From assembly GCA_023525915.1 (NCBI GenBank), contig CP026657.1, forward strand, positions 1,984,001-2,048,000: a stretch of DNA of 64,000 nucleotides, given 5' to 3'. Each line of letters begins with the position of its first letter. Position 1 is the first letter of the stretch. Shown one piece after another: positions 1-8,694 of the stretch. A program made the position numbers and the translations under genes. Source of the DNA: Acetispira formosa (nom. nud.). Its GTDB lineage: Bacteria; Desulfobacterota; Desulfarculia; Adiutricales; Adiutricaceae. The notes under the pieces are model-generated. The model searched no databases and had not been told where the DNA came from. It was given only the letters and a program-made list of their open reading frames with translations.

Positions 1-1244
1 GGCTCGCCCTGAGCCGCCTGAACCATAATGGGGGCGTGGTGCTCGGAGACATTGTCGATGGTGATGGTAAAAGCGTCGTCCGGCACCAGGTTCATGGCCC
101 CGGCAATGAGGTGCTCCAGCTCCCGCACGTTTCCCGGCCACTGATAGTTTCGAAAAGCTTTCATCAGCTCCGGTTCCACATTGACGATCTGCCGGTTGAG
201 GATAGTGTTGTATTTGTAAATAAAGTAACTGACCAGGTCGTTCAGATCGTCGGTGCGCTCCCGGAGAGATGGGAGGCTGATGACGATAACGGCCAAGCGG
301 AAAAAAAGATCGCTCCGCAAACGTCCGTCGTCCAGCACTTTCTGCGGCAGGCAGCTGATGGAACTGACCAGCTTGAAGTTCAGCCGCTTCTGCTGATTGG
401 TGCCCAGCCGGGCGATGCTCATTTCCTGAAGCACTCGCAAAAGCTTGGGCTGAAGCTCCAGCGGCATGGAATCGATTTCATCAAGATAAACCGTGCCGCC
501 GTCGGCCTCCTCAAAGAGGCCGGGCCGGTCCACCGCGCCGGTGAAGCTGCCCTTAACCGTTCCGAAAAGAATGCTTTCGATCAAGGTGGCCGGAATGGCC
601 GCGCAGTTCAGGGCCAGGAAAGGCTTGTTCTTGCGCGATGATTTATCATGAATCAGGCGGGCGAACATCTCCTTGCCGCAGCCGGTCTCCCCGGCGATTA
701 GCACCGGCGAGGGGCTGTCGGCCGATAGATCCACAATGTTCAGGGCCCGGGTAAAAGCAGCGCTGGAACCGACGATTGATTTGCGCGGAATATTGATGGG
801 CGTGGAGGACGGCCACTCAATGGGCGGGCAGCGGCCGGGCGTATCAGGCACATTTTTGGCCAGCGGCATGGTCAGGCAGATTGAGCCGGTCACCCGGCCG
901 CCAGTGAACAGCGGATAGACCCAAAAGGCCGCGTCCACCTCCCGGCCGCGCCGGGTTTTATATTTGGAGATAAAGCCGGTCAAAGGCTTGCCCCGGTTTT
1001 GACAAATGCTATTGATGTCCGGGCAGAGGTCTGGTTCGTAAATATCCATTTCAATCTGGCCGATGATTTCTTCCGGCTCATAACCGTCGAGCTGGCCGTG
1101 GGCTTTATTGTAATAGACCACCACCCCAAGGCTGTCAACGATCATTATTCCAATGGGCAGCTTGTCCATAATATATTTCAAGCTCTTGATATCACAGGGA
1201 AAAATACCAGCCAGGGCTTCATCGAAAATACTTTGGTCAGTCAT
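1..1244 (-). CDS. Sigma-54-dependent transcriptional regulator with PAS domain (3' end cut by window edge)
   Basis: Enhancer-binding protein that would activate RNA polymerase carrying sigma-54. Reading leftwards from the ATG at 1244, about 414 residues are visible. There is a PAS-like sensor region (about residues 20-115), then an AAA+ domain with Walker A GETGCGKE (near residue 182), a sigma-54 contact loop GSFTGA (a variant of the usual GAFTGA) and Walker B YLDEID. The C-terminal DNA-binding domain lies beyond base 1 and is not seen. It is divergent from the mttB-like gene at 1633. A -24/-12 promoter and a cluster of TGTCAAA motifs in the shared spacer make it the likely activator of the methylamine genes. 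The signal sensed by the PAS domain is unknown. Family assignment is firm; the target is inferred from position. Confidence 0.93.
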   Translation of the reverse strand, partial: MTDQSIFDEALAGIFPCDIKSLKYIMDKLPIGIMIVDSLGVVVYYNKAHGQLDGYEPEEIIGQIEMDIYEPDLCPDINSICQNRGKPLTGFISKYKTRRGREVDAAFWVYPLFTGGRVTGSICLTMPLAKNVPDTPGRCPPIEWPSSTPINIPRKSIVGSSAAFTRALNIVDLSADSPSPVLIAGETGCGKEMFARLIHDKSSRKNKPFLALNCAAIPATLIESILFGTVKGSFTGAVDRPGLFEEADGGTVYLDEIDSMPLELQPKLLRVLQEMSIARLGTNQQKRLNFKLVSSISCLPQKVLDDGRLRSDLFFRLAVIVISLPSLRERTDDLNDLVSYFIYKYNTILNRQIVNVEPELMKAFRNYQWPGNVRELEHLIAGAMNLVPDDAFTITIDNVSEHHAPIMVQAAQGE

Positions 1245-1260
1245 GGTTCGCTCCATTTCA

Positions 1261-1327
1261 TTTTTGTCAAAAAGTATTTTGCTATTTCTGTTTTGTCAAA
1301 GACAGTTTATTCCGTTTTTGACATTTT
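1261..1327. promoter_or_regulatory. Cluster of TGTCAAA motifs, candidate upstream activator sites
   Basis: Three copies of a TTTTGTCAAA-type motif: TTTTTGTCAAAAA at 1261-1273, TTTTGTCAAAGAC at 1291-1303 and an inverted copy TTTTTGACATTTT at 1315-1327. Two further TGTCAAA copies occur at 1522-1537, just before the first gene. The cluster starts 17 bases upstream of the regulator start codon and 115-185 bases upstream of the -24/-12 promoter at 1442. That is the usual distance for enhancer sites of sigma-54 activators. The role is inferred from position. Confidence 0.5.
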
Positions 1328-1441
1328 AACAATCAGCGTTCAATAGCAAAAAGTGTTTTACATCTATCAGCGTTTTTTAATTTATTGTTATTATTTGTAT
1401 TTTCTCATACGCATTAATCTTTTGATTTTTTCGGCCGCTAA

Positions 1442-1458
1442 TTGGTTTGAATTTTGCT
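1442..1458 (+). promoter_or_regulatory. Putative sigma-54 (-24/-12) promoter for the methylamine genes
   Basis: TTGGTTTGAATTTTGCT matches the -24/-12 layout: GG (1444-1445) and GC (1456-1457) are separated by exactly 10 bases, and TTGCT is intact at the -12 box, though the CAC of the -24 box is replaced. It points towards the gene at 1633. The neighbouring divergent gene encodes a sigma-54 activator, which strengthens the call. Confidence 0.6.
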
Positions 1459-1632
1459 GAAATACATTTTTACAAAACTCAGACTTTGCACTTTCCAAGC
1501 CATTTTGTAAAAAGTTAAAAATGTCAAATTGTCAAACATCAGCTTCAACAGACCGCCTTGCCCTGGCGGTCCAGCCAGACGGCGCAGCGTGACGGCCCCA
1601 TGAGGGAGCCCCCCGCCGTGAGGAGAACAGCC

Positions 1633-3087
1633 ATGACAAAATTAGGCCCGAATTTCGCTCTGAAAGTATTTTCCGATTCCGAAGTGGAAAAGATTCATGA
1701 AGAAGCCCTGAAACTTCTGGAAAACACAGGCATGGTTCTGGAAGATGAAAAATATCGCGACATCATGGTTCAGAAAGGCTGCAAGCTCGGCCCCAACAAC
1801 GAACTGCGCATTCCCCGGCAGATGGTAAAGGAGGCCTTGGAGAGCGTGCCCAAAAGCTTCATCCTCTATAATCGCCAGGGTGAGGAAGCCTGCTATTTCG
1901 AAAAAAACAACAGCTATTTCAACCCCGGCGGCTGTTCATTGAGCTGGCTGGAGGAAGATGGCGTCACCTCACGCCCCTCGCTGGCCAAAGACCAAAAAAT
2001 AATCGCCCAGCTGGTTGAGCAGCTACCCCATGTGCGGATGCAATCCTGCACCCTGAACATGGCCGACATCCCAAACTCCGTTCAGGATCAGTTCCTGACC
2101 TACCTCTCGTTCCTTCACTGCTCCAAACCCATGGTCGGCGGCTATCTCAACTATGGCTCGCTCTTTGAGCTGAACCGGGTGCTGGCCGCGGCCGTGGGCG
2201 GGGAAAAAGATCTGGCCGAAAAACCACGCATAGTCATGGACTGCACCCCCACCGCTCCCTTGAAATGGTGCCGTCTCTCCCTGGCCACCATCTGGGAATG
2301 CTCCGAAGTCCAGATGCCCATTGAATTCATCTCCGTGCCCATGCCCGGCTCGGTTTCGCCCGCCACCCTGGCCGGTTCGATTCTTCTGCATACGGCCGAA
2401 ACCTTGGGCGGCATAGTCTTCACCCAGGCCGCCCGCCAGGGTCAGAAAGTCATCTACGGCAGCGCCCCGATGTATTTCGACATGAAGACCATGAACCCCC
2501 TGCTGGCCGGGCTGGAATCGGCCATGATGTTCCTGGGCGTGGCCCAGATGGGCAAATATTTTGGCCTGCCGACCCACGCTTACGCCGGTCTCAGCGATTC
2601 CAAGCGGGTTGACCTTCAGTCCGGCTGGGAGGATTCCTTCACGGCCCTTCTGGCCACCCTTGGCGGCGTGACCTCCCTGAGCGGCTTGAGCCAATTGGAA
2701 TTCTGCCTTCTGGTCAGCCCGGAAAAACTGGTGGCTTCCAACGACTTGATCGGCAAGTTTGAGCGCCTGCGCCGGGGCATTGAAGTGACCGACGAAACCC
2801 TGGCCGCCCAGCTCATCGCCGATATCGGCCCCGGCGGTGAATATGTGACCAGCAAGCACACCATGAAGCATTTCCGCAAAGAAGCCTATTTCCCCACGGA
2901 AGTGGTTGACCGCAAGACTCGCCGGGAAAGTGAACAGCCCCTCGATACCTTCCAGCGGGCTCAGATTCGCAAGAAAAAACTCCTGGCCGAAGCTCCGGCC
3001 GATCCCCAGTTCCCCCACCGTGCGGACATGGATAAAGCCATTGCCGAAATCTTCAAAAAACATGGCGTGGCCCTGCCGACGATTTAA
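1633..3087 (+). CDS. MttB-family methyltransferase without an amber codon (probable quaternary-amine:corrinoid methyltransferase)
   Basis: Member of the trimethylamine methyltransferase (COG5598/MttB) superfamily, 484 residues. The ATG at 1633 is preferred over in-frame starts further upstream because AGGAG lies at 1621-1625. Aligned by eye to the second copy at 4739, the stretch LPTHAYAG-L-SDSK matches LPSWVAGG-(amber)-ADSK. Leu320 therefore replaces the pyrrolysine position. Characterised family members without Pyl (MtgB, MtpB, MtcB) demethylate glycine betaine, proline betaine or carnitine and pass the methyl group to a corrinoid protein, so a quaternary amine is a likely substrate here. 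No corrinoid protein gene is next to it in this window. It is first in a row with the MFS transporter and the amber mttB and lies behind a sigma-54-type promoter. The exact substrate cannot be read from the sequence. Confidence 0.9.
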   Translation: MTKLGPNFALKVFSDSEVEKIHEEALKLLENTGMVLEDEKYRDIMVQKGCKLGPNNELRIPRQMVKEALESVPKSFILYNRQGEEACYFEKNNSYFNPGGCSLSWLEEDGVTSRPSLAKDQKIIAQLVEQLPHVRMQSCTLNMADIPNSVQDQFLTYLSFLHCSKPMVGGYLNYGSLFELNRVLAAAVGGEKDLAEKPRIVMDCTPTAPLKWCRLSLATIWECSEVQMPIEFISVPMPGSVSPATLAGSILLHTAETLGGIVFTQAARQGQKVIYGSAPMYFDMKTMNPLLAGLESAMMFLGVAQMGKYFGLPTHAYAGLSDSKRVDLQSGWEDSFTALLATLGGVTSLSGLSQLEFCLLVSPEKLVASNDLIGKFERLRRGIEVTDETLAAQLIADIGPGGEYVTSKHTMKHFRKEAYFPTEVVDRKTRRESEQPLDTFQRAQIRKKKLLAEAPADPQFPHRADMDKAIAEIFKKHGVALPTI

Positions 3088-3094
3088 TGATCAT

Positions 3095-3126
3095 CCGGTC
3101 AAGGCCTAATTTTTGGCCTTGACCGG
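3095..3126 (+). terminator. Perfect 12-bp hairpin after the first mttB-like gene
   Basis: CCGGTCAAGGCC at 3095-3106 pairs with GGCCTTGACCGG at 3115-3126 around an 8-base loop. There is no U-run after it, so it may be an attenuator or mRNA stabiliser rather than a full terminator. Confidence 0.45.
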
Positions 3127-3165
3127 CCCCAGCCATTCCCAAAAGTTACATAACAGCGGATGACC

Positions 3166-3247
3166 GCCGCCGGGAGAAATGTTTTTGCCCGGTTCCGTTC
3201 CGGGGGTCTTAGTCACGGAACCGGGCAAAAACATTTCTCCCGGCGGC
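3166..3247 (+). repeat. 82-bp palindrome, variable-stem/conserved-loop family
   Basis: Perfect 33-bp arms (left 3166-3198 beginning GCCGCCGGGAG) flank the 16-base loop TCCGGGGGTCTTAGTC. Other members are at 10384, 10520, 24733 and 24996. Orientation is defined by the loop only. Confidence 0.85.
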
Positions 3248-3378
3248 TGCCTGCCCGTCGTTCTTGAAGGTTTGACGGCAGGCAACTCTAGTTATGCCCA
3301 ACTCCGTACTTTCGTCAAAAAATTTCCGTCAACTCTGTTTCAATATTTATCTGTCTAAAAAAGAAAGGAGGACGCCCA

Positions 3379-4677
3379 ATGGCTTCCGGACACCGAAAAT
3401 ACCTGGCGCTTCTGGCTCTGGGCATGACCTCATCAGCCTCCATCACCCTGGCTTTCATCAAATACACCTATTACGACGCCTGGGTGGCCGGAATGCAGTG
3501 CACCAATGAAGAGGCCGGCTACATCATGGCCATCTACGGCCTGACCGGCTCCCTCAGCTATGTGCCCGGCGGCTGGCTGGCCGACCGTTTCTCCATCAAA
3601 AAAATTCTCATCATCACCCTTCTGGGCAGCGCGGCCATGAATTTTATTTTCGCGGTCTGGCCCAGCGCCCGCATTTTCGGAATCCACATCGGCTATCCCA
3701 TCTGGTTCGGCCAGGCCATGGTCAGCGGCTTCGCCCTGTGGGCGGCCATGCTCAAAGGCGTGCGTCTGTGCGGCGGCCCGGAGGAACAGGGCAAGATGTA
3801 CGGCATTTATGGCGCGGCCGAAGGCCTTTTCACCGCCGCCATTCTCTTCCTGGCCTGGATCTTCTTCAGCCGGGCCCTGGCCGACGCGCCGGACCAGACC
3901 ACCGGCCAATTGAACGGCCTGAGCATAGTTGTCAACAGCTATGGTTTTTTCAGCCTTCTGGCCGCTGTGGTCGTGTTCCTGTTCTATGACGATCCCCAGA
4001 GGGCCGATGACGAAGAGCCCTTCCGTATTAAAGAGCTGGGCGCGATTCTAAAAAATCCGGCCATTTGGTATGTGGCCATCATGGTCTTTTGCACCTATGG
4101 CCTTTACACCAGCTATTCCTATTTCGCCCCCTGGATGAGTGAGGTGCTGGGCATACCGGAAGATGAAAGCGTGGCCCTCTCCATTTTCCGCACAGCCATT
4201 ATAGCCCTTTTGGTCGGCCCCTTTGCCGGTATGCTGGCCGACAAATTCAAATCTTCATCCAAAGTGATCCTGATCGGCCATGTGCTGGCCGTGGTCCTCT
4301 TGATTGTCCTGACCACCATGCCGCTGGACGACAGCCGCAAAGGAATGTGTCTGTTCCTGATGTACGCCCTGACCGTATTGATGTACGCCACCTTCCTGAT
4401 CATGTATTCAACATTCGCGGAACTGAACATCCCCACCCGGATAACCGGCACGGCCATTGGCTTTGTCTCCATCCTGGGTTATTCGCCCGACGTGGTGGTG
4501 AATCCGCTGTTTGGCCATTTCATGGACAACTACGGCATTGAAGGCTATCGCTACATTTTCTTATGCTTCATAGTGCTGGCGGTGATCGGCGCGGTGAGTG
4601 CTTTCCTCATCCGCCGGGAGGCGGTGAAGTGCGGCCGCGCCCTGGAGCGGCCCGCGCCCGCGCCTTCAGCCGCCTGA
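3379..4677 (+). CDS. MFS transporter, probably for a methylated amine
   Basis: Major facilitator superfamily permease of 432 residues with about twelve hydrophobic segments and the loop 2-3 signature region GGWLADRFSIKK, typical of MFS proteins. The inner membrane is the expected location. A strong ribosome site (AGGAGG near 3366) precedes the ATG. It sits between two MttB-family genes on the same strand, which suggests import of their substrate or export of a product. The sequence itself does not define the substrate. Homology within MFS is firm; the transport role is from context only. Confidence 0.85.
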   Translation: MASGHRKYLALLALGMTSSASITLAFIKYTYYDAWVAGMQCTNEEAGYIMAIYGLTGSLSYVPGGWLADRFSIKKILIITLLGSAAMNFIFAVWPSARIFGIHIGYPIWFGQAMVSGFALWAAMLKGVRLCGGPEEQGKMYGIYGAAEGLFTAAILFLAWIFFSRALADAPDQTTGQLNGLSIVVNSYGFFSLLAAVVVFLFYDDPQRADDEEPFRIKELGAILKNPAIWYVAIMVFCTYGLYTSYSYFAPWMSEVLGIPEDESVALSIFRTAIIALLVGPFAGMLADKFKSSSKVILIGHVLAVVLLIVLTTMPLDDSRKGMCLFLMYALTVLMYATFLIMYSTFAELNIPTRITGTAIGFVSILGYSPDVVVNPLFGHFMDNYGIEGYRYIFLCFIVLAVIGAVSAFLIRREAVKCGRALERPAPAPSAA

Positions 4678-4738
4678 TAAAAACAGGGGCCGCACTCCCA
4701 CTCCCGGCCCCCAGCCCTTCACAAAAAGGAGGCAGCTT

Positions 4739-6232
4739 ATGATCAGAAACCGCATGGCCGGAAGGCCCATGAGCGGAGGCCTGGGTCTGGACATCCTGAA
4801 CCAGGATGAGCTTCATGAGATTCACCGCGCGTCTCTGGAAGTCCTCTGGCACACCGGCATTTTCGTGCAGGACCATGAGGCCCTGGACATCTTCGCGGAA
4901 GCCGGGGCCAAGGTGGACCGCAAAACCAGCGTAGTCCGTATCCCGCCGCATCAGGTGGAGGGAGCGATTTCATCGGCCCCGGAAAAAGTGGTGCTGCGCG
5001 GCCGTGAGGCCAAAAACGACCTAGTGGTGGAAGGCCGCCGGGTCAGTTTCACCAACTTCGGTGACGCCGTAACCATCAACGATCCTTACACCGGTGAGCA
5101 TCGCGAGACGACCAAACAGGATATGGCCAACCTCTCCAAAGTCATTGACGCGCTGGACGTGATCTCCATCATGGAGGAAATGGCCGCGCCGCACGACGTG
5201 CCGCCGGAAGTGGCCTCTCTCCACGCCTATGAGGCTATGGTGCTCAACAGCTCCAAGCACATTTCCATCGGCCCTCTGGAGAGGGAGACTACTGAAAAGA
5301 TCATTGAAATGGCCGCCCTGGTGGCCAAAGCCACCCGCCCGGAACTGCCGGAAGGATTGGGGAACCTCCCCATGAGCCTGATAACCTGCCCGGTCAGCCC
5401 CTTGAGGCTGGTGGACAGCCCCTGCGCGGTTATCATCGCGGCAGCCAAACACAATATCCCCTGCACCATCCTTTCCATGGCCATGAGCGGCGGCTCGGCC
5501 CCGGTGCATCTGGCCGGGACGCTGGTGTCTCACAACGCGGAAGTATTGTCCGGCCTCACCCTGGCGCAATTGGTGCGGCCCGGAACGCCGGTAATCTACG
5601 GCAGTTCCACCACTTCACTGGATTTAAAGACCGCCTCGGCCACAGTGGGGTCGCCGGAGCTGGCCATGATCGGCGCGGCCGTGGCGGCCATGGCCCGCTA
5701 CTATCTGCTGCCGAGCTGGGTGGCCGGCGGGTAGGCTGACTCCAAGCTTGCCGACGCGCAGGCGGCCCATGAGAAGACCATGACGGCCCTTCTCCCGGCC
5801 CTGTCCGGCGCGAACATTATCTACGGCCTCGGCTTGATCGAACTGGGAATGACGATGGATTACGCTCAACTGCTGATAGACGCGGATATGGCCGAGATGG
5901 TCATGTTCGCCCTTGGCGGAATCCCGGTTACAGATCAAACTCTGGCGGTGGACGTCATCAACCAAGTTGGTCCGTTCAAGGATTTTTTGAGCCACAAAAG
6001 CACCTTCGAATTCCGGCGCAGTCAATCCCAGCCCCGTCTTTTCAACCGTCAGGTCAGGGATACCTGGCTGAAGAAAGGCGGGCGGGATCTCACGGCCGTG
6101 GCCCTCGACAAGGCGAAAGAAATTCTGGAAACCCATCAGCCAATCCCGCTCTCCGATGAGACTCGGACGGCCTTGCGTAAAATCGTGAATGCGGCGGAAA
6201 AAAGCCACAATCTGCCGTTAAGCGACCAGTAA
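4739..6232 (+). CDS. mttB: Trimethylamine:corrinoid methyltransferase with in-frame amber codon (probable pyrrolysine protein)
   Basis: Transfers a methyl group from trimethylamine to a cognate corrinoid protein. Two segments in the same frame (4739-5734 and 5780-6232) are separated only by a TAG at 5732-5734. Read through, they give 497 residues, the normal length of MttB, ending at TAA. The amber codon is residue 332, near the Pyl position known for methanogen MttB, in LPSWVAGG-(TAG)-ADSKLADAQ. Translation after the TAG continues as conserved MttB sequence (ALLPALSGANIIYGLG), with no change of frame or loss of similarity, which argues against a pseudogene. AAGGAGG at 4726-4732 is an ideal ribosome site. 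It follows the MFS gene in one probable operon. The tRNA-Pyl and pylSBCD genes needed for decoding, mttC and ramA are not in the window. Alternative: a gene inactivated by a nonsense mutation exactly at the Pyl site, which is unlikely. Confidence 0.92.
5732..5734 (+). other. In-frame TAG, predicted pyrrolysine codon (residue 332)
   Basis: Single amber codon inside mttB, flanked by GGCGGG and GCTGAC. It aligns with Leu320 of the paralogue at 1633 and with the catalytic pyrrolysine of known trimethylamine methyltransferases. Decoding as Pyl is inferred; the decoding genes lie outside the window. Confidence 0.88.
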
Positions 6233-6245
6233 GGGGAAAAACAAC

Positions 6246-6269
6246 GGGGGCCAGACGGCCCCCTTTTTT
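6246..6269. terminator. Rho-independent terminator after mttB
   Basis: GGGGGCC-AGAC-GGCCCCC (6246-6263) followed by six T. The T-run overlaps the stop codon of the convergent gene at 6268. Confidence 0.88.
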
Positions 6270-7167
6270 ATGCTTTCACCGGTGCGATTAATTGCAGCCG
6301 CCCTGGTTTCAATTCCACTTCCATTGGCGTGAAACCGATTGGATCGCCCTCAAATTCCACCGGCAGCTTTGAATCGTTGATTATGGTCGCGCGGCTGAAA
6401 GCGCGGGCAAAAACATTTTTCCCGGGCAAGGGCTGTCGGGCGGCCAAAAGCGATAAAAGCCTGGTCAGACGGATTTTTGAGCAATCGTGGAAAAGCAGCA
6501 ACGATAACCGGCCGTCTTTTTCAGCTGTTTGTCCGGGAAGCTTCAGGGAGGCGGCCAGATATGGATTTTTGAAAACAATCAGGTGATCGGCCCGGCTGAA
6601 TTCGAATTTTTCACCATCCAGAGTCAGGTAGCATTTAAAGGGGCGATGGTTCCAGGCGGCAGCCAGCCGACCTAAAGCGGGCCCGGTGTTTTGCCCGAAA
6701 ACATTCCACCACCCCAGGGTGTTGGCTAAAGTACCCGCCCCCAGCGACAGAACCACTCCGCAGGAAAAATAACATCTGGCCCTTTCGCCGTGACCGCCGG
6801 TCATGGTGGCTTCGGCCAGATCCATCAGGCGGGTCTGGCCCTGTAGTATAGTGGACAGGGCTTTTGTTTTTTCGGTGGGGATTTCATAGTATAGGCAGAA
6901 ATCAGAGCGTGCGCCGCAGGGAAGAACACCAAGCGGCACCTGACCGCCAGACATCATGAGGCCATTGATGATGTTATTAATGGTGCCGTCGCCGCCCACA
7001 GCCACCACTGGAGTTTGAGCCCGGCGGGCCTGACGGATGGCGTCATCCTGCGAAGCGCTTTCGTGCCAGGTAAAGGGAAAACCGGCGGCTTTAAGTTCTC
7101 TTTGCCAGAATGGCCATATTGTTTTGCCCCGGCCGGCCTTGGCGCAAGGGTTGGCAATAAAAATCAT
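6268..7167 (-). CDS. Diacylglycerol kinase-catalytic-domain protein (DagK/YegS/LCB5 family lipid kinase)
   Basis: Cytosolic or membrane-associated lipid kinase, 299 residues, with the nucleotide-binding GGDGTINNIING motif near residues 58-69 and the following GVLPCGARSDFC stretch, where most members have GTxNDFA. The ATG at 7167 is chosen because GGGAG lies nine bases upstream; an in-frame TTG at 7185 is less likely. Family members phosphorylate diacylglycerol, sphingosine-type or other lipid alcohols, and the substrate here cannot be assigned. It is convergent with mttB, shares its terminator and has no obvious partner gene. Confidence 0.85.
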   Translation of the reverse strand: MIFIANPCAKAGRGKTIWPFWQRELKAAGFPFTWHESASQDDAIRQARRAQTPVVAVGGDGTINNIINGLMMSGGQVPLGVLPCGARSDFCLYYEIPTEKTKALSTILQGQTRLMDLAEATMTGGHGERARCYFSCGVVLSLGAGTLANTLGWWNVFGQNTGPALGRLAAAWNHRPFKCYLTLDGEKFEFSRADHLIVFKNPYLAASLKLPGQTAEKDGRLSLLLFHDCSKIRLTRLLSLLAARQPLPGKNVFARAFSRATIINDSKLPVEFEGDPIGFTPMEVELKPGRLQLIAPVKA

Positions 7168-7288
7168 GTTCAGGCGCTCCCGCAAATTAGAATCTTCCAG
7201 AGGGGCTCAACCGTGTTCGGATTTCAAATCCTGCTTCATTAACTATCTATATTTACGAAAAAAAGTCAAGGAGTGTCGACCTTTCGCG

Positions 7289-7459
7289 GCAATTCTCAAA
7301 GTAAACTTTTTCCCTTGAACTTACAGCTTGCAGCTACACAAAAAGCGTGGTTTTTGTTCCGCGAGTGGCTTTTTTGCCGTCAAAACCAGTCGCTGGCGCT
7401 CCGTCTCCCCTCTCGGGTCGACCTGCTATTTTAAAATACCATCCACTTTGAGAATTGCT
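7289..7459 (+). repeat. MITE-like repeat family A, copy 1
   Basis: 171 bp, starting GCAATTCTCAAAG and ending CTTTGAGAATTGC, so it has terminal inverted repeats. The internal landmarks CAAAAAGCGTGGTTTTTG and AGTCGCTGGCGCT are shared with the other copies. It lies in the 540-base gap between 7167 and 7708; the rest of that gap shows nothing recognisable. Confidence 0.85.
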
Positions 7460-7707
7460 GGGCCGGTACTCTCCAGATAAGACGCCAAGCCCTATCGCCT
7501 TAACTTTAAAAGCGATTTTATAATGCAATAATACGATAATTATGTATAATATGAAGGTCAGGCATTCACTTCTCTGGAAAAATGCTATATAATTACTGAA
7601 CTTCTAAAGAGGGTCTCAGCGCGAAGCCTTAATATTCATGATTTGGCCGCATGAATATTCGGGTGGACACGCCCCATATCCAAATTTGCATATAGCGGGG
7701 GGATTTG

Positions 7708-8610
7708 ATGAAAATCAAAACCAGATGCGACAACTGCGGCAAGGTCTACAACATGGCGAGTGAGTATATCGGCAGAACCGCCCAATGTAAACACTGCCGT
7801 CACCACTTTATCATGAATGCTTACGAGCCGGCAGCCGAAATATTCCCGGCCCAGCCCGCGCCCGTCCAGGCAGCGGCGCCGCCACAGCCTGCTCCGGCCC
7901 TCCAACTGGAACAACAGCCCCAGTATCAGGCGCCACAGGTTCAGCCGCCTCAAGCCCAGCAGCAGCCTCCGGTGACAATGCCCTACACTCCGCCCCGCGA
8001 GGACACCCCTCCCCCGCCGAACTTTCAGCCTCAGCCGCAGAACAGCATGATGCCGCCGCAGCACGCCCTGGCCGATCAAACCATTCTGCCCAATACCGCG
8101 GCCATGGCCCAGAACTATGCTCCCCAGCCCGGTCAGATGATGCCGGGGCAAATGCCTTATCAGCAACAGGCTTCGGCGGCGCAACAGATGCCGCCGCAGA
8201 TGCCCCCGGCCGGCAATTATGCCGCACAGCCGGAAATTCAGGTTCAGACCGTGCCGGTGCCGCCTCTCGATCCCAGAACCCAGCCCCTCCATGGAGCAAA
8301 CGACTCCGCGCTCCGGGGTGCGGCGGGACGCGGAACTCAGACAGCCCTTTGCCTCAAATGCGGACACAGCGCGGAAGTTCCTGTTCCCACCAAGCGGATG
8401 AAAATCAGCTGCCAGGCCTGCGGAGCCAAAATCGCCATTGGCCCGGAACCGCAAAAAAAAGCGGCTAAATCCAAAGCCGGCGGCGGTTCAAACAAATCCG
8501 TCTTAATTCTCCTGGCGCTGGTCTTTTTTCTGGTGGCCGTACTTTTCATCGGTCCGATGTTCCTGCCGGATATTTTCCCGGACATTATCGGAGACCTTCT
8601 GTTTGATTGA
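7708..8610 (+). CDS. Zinc-ribbon protein with Pro/Gln-rich linker and C-terminal membrane anchor
   Basis: 300 residues from the ATG at 7708 (GGGGGG just upstream; the TTG at 7705 is less likely). The N-terminus has a MJ0042-type zinc ribbon CDNCGKVY...CKHC (residues about 7-29). A low-complexity Pro/Gln/Ala-rich region of some 160 residues follows, then a second four-Cys zinc motif CLKCGHS...CQACG (about 214-238) and one hydrophobic helix near the C-terminus (about 258-282). Such proteins occur in Desulfobacterota and Myxococcota, usually without assigned function. No operon partner is evident. Residues 30-190 have biased composition and should not be used for homology searches. Confidence 0.8.
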   Translation: MKIKTRCDNCGKVYNMASEYIGRTAQCKHCRHHFIMNAYEPAAEIFPAQPAPVQAAAPPQPAPALQLEQQPQYQAPQVQPPQAQQQPPVTMPYTPPREDTPPPPNFQPQPQNSMMPPQHALADQTILPNTAAMAQNYAPQPGQMMPGQMPYQQQASAAQQMPPQMPPAGNYAAQPEIQVQTVPVPPLDPRTQPLHGANDSALRGAAGRGTQTALCLKCGHSAEVPVPTKRMKISCQACGAKIAIGPEPQKKAAKSKAGGGSNKSVLILLALVFFLVAVLFIGPMFLPDIFPDIIGDLLFD

Positions 8611-8659
8611 CCAATATAAGCTCCCTCCACTATAATGGTGAGAGGAAAAGAGTCACCAC

Positions 8660-8694
8660 GGCCGGGATAGTGGCGTCACTTTCCCGGCCTTTTA
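8660..8694 (+). terminator. Terminator after the zinc-ribbon gene
   Basis: GGCCGGGA (8660-8667) pairs with TCCCGGCC (8682-8689) and is followed by TTTTATT. Confidence 0.75.

Noticed and set aside
2023..3063. Long open frame antisense to the first mttB-like gene
   Set aside because: It is the complement of a clearly conserved gene, has a Gly/His/Gln-rich shadow composition and resembles no protein.
4739..5734. Reading mttB as two separate genes or as a frameshifted pseudogene
   Set aside because: Both halves are in the same frame, the only interruption is a TAG at the known Pyl position, and conservation continues right across it.
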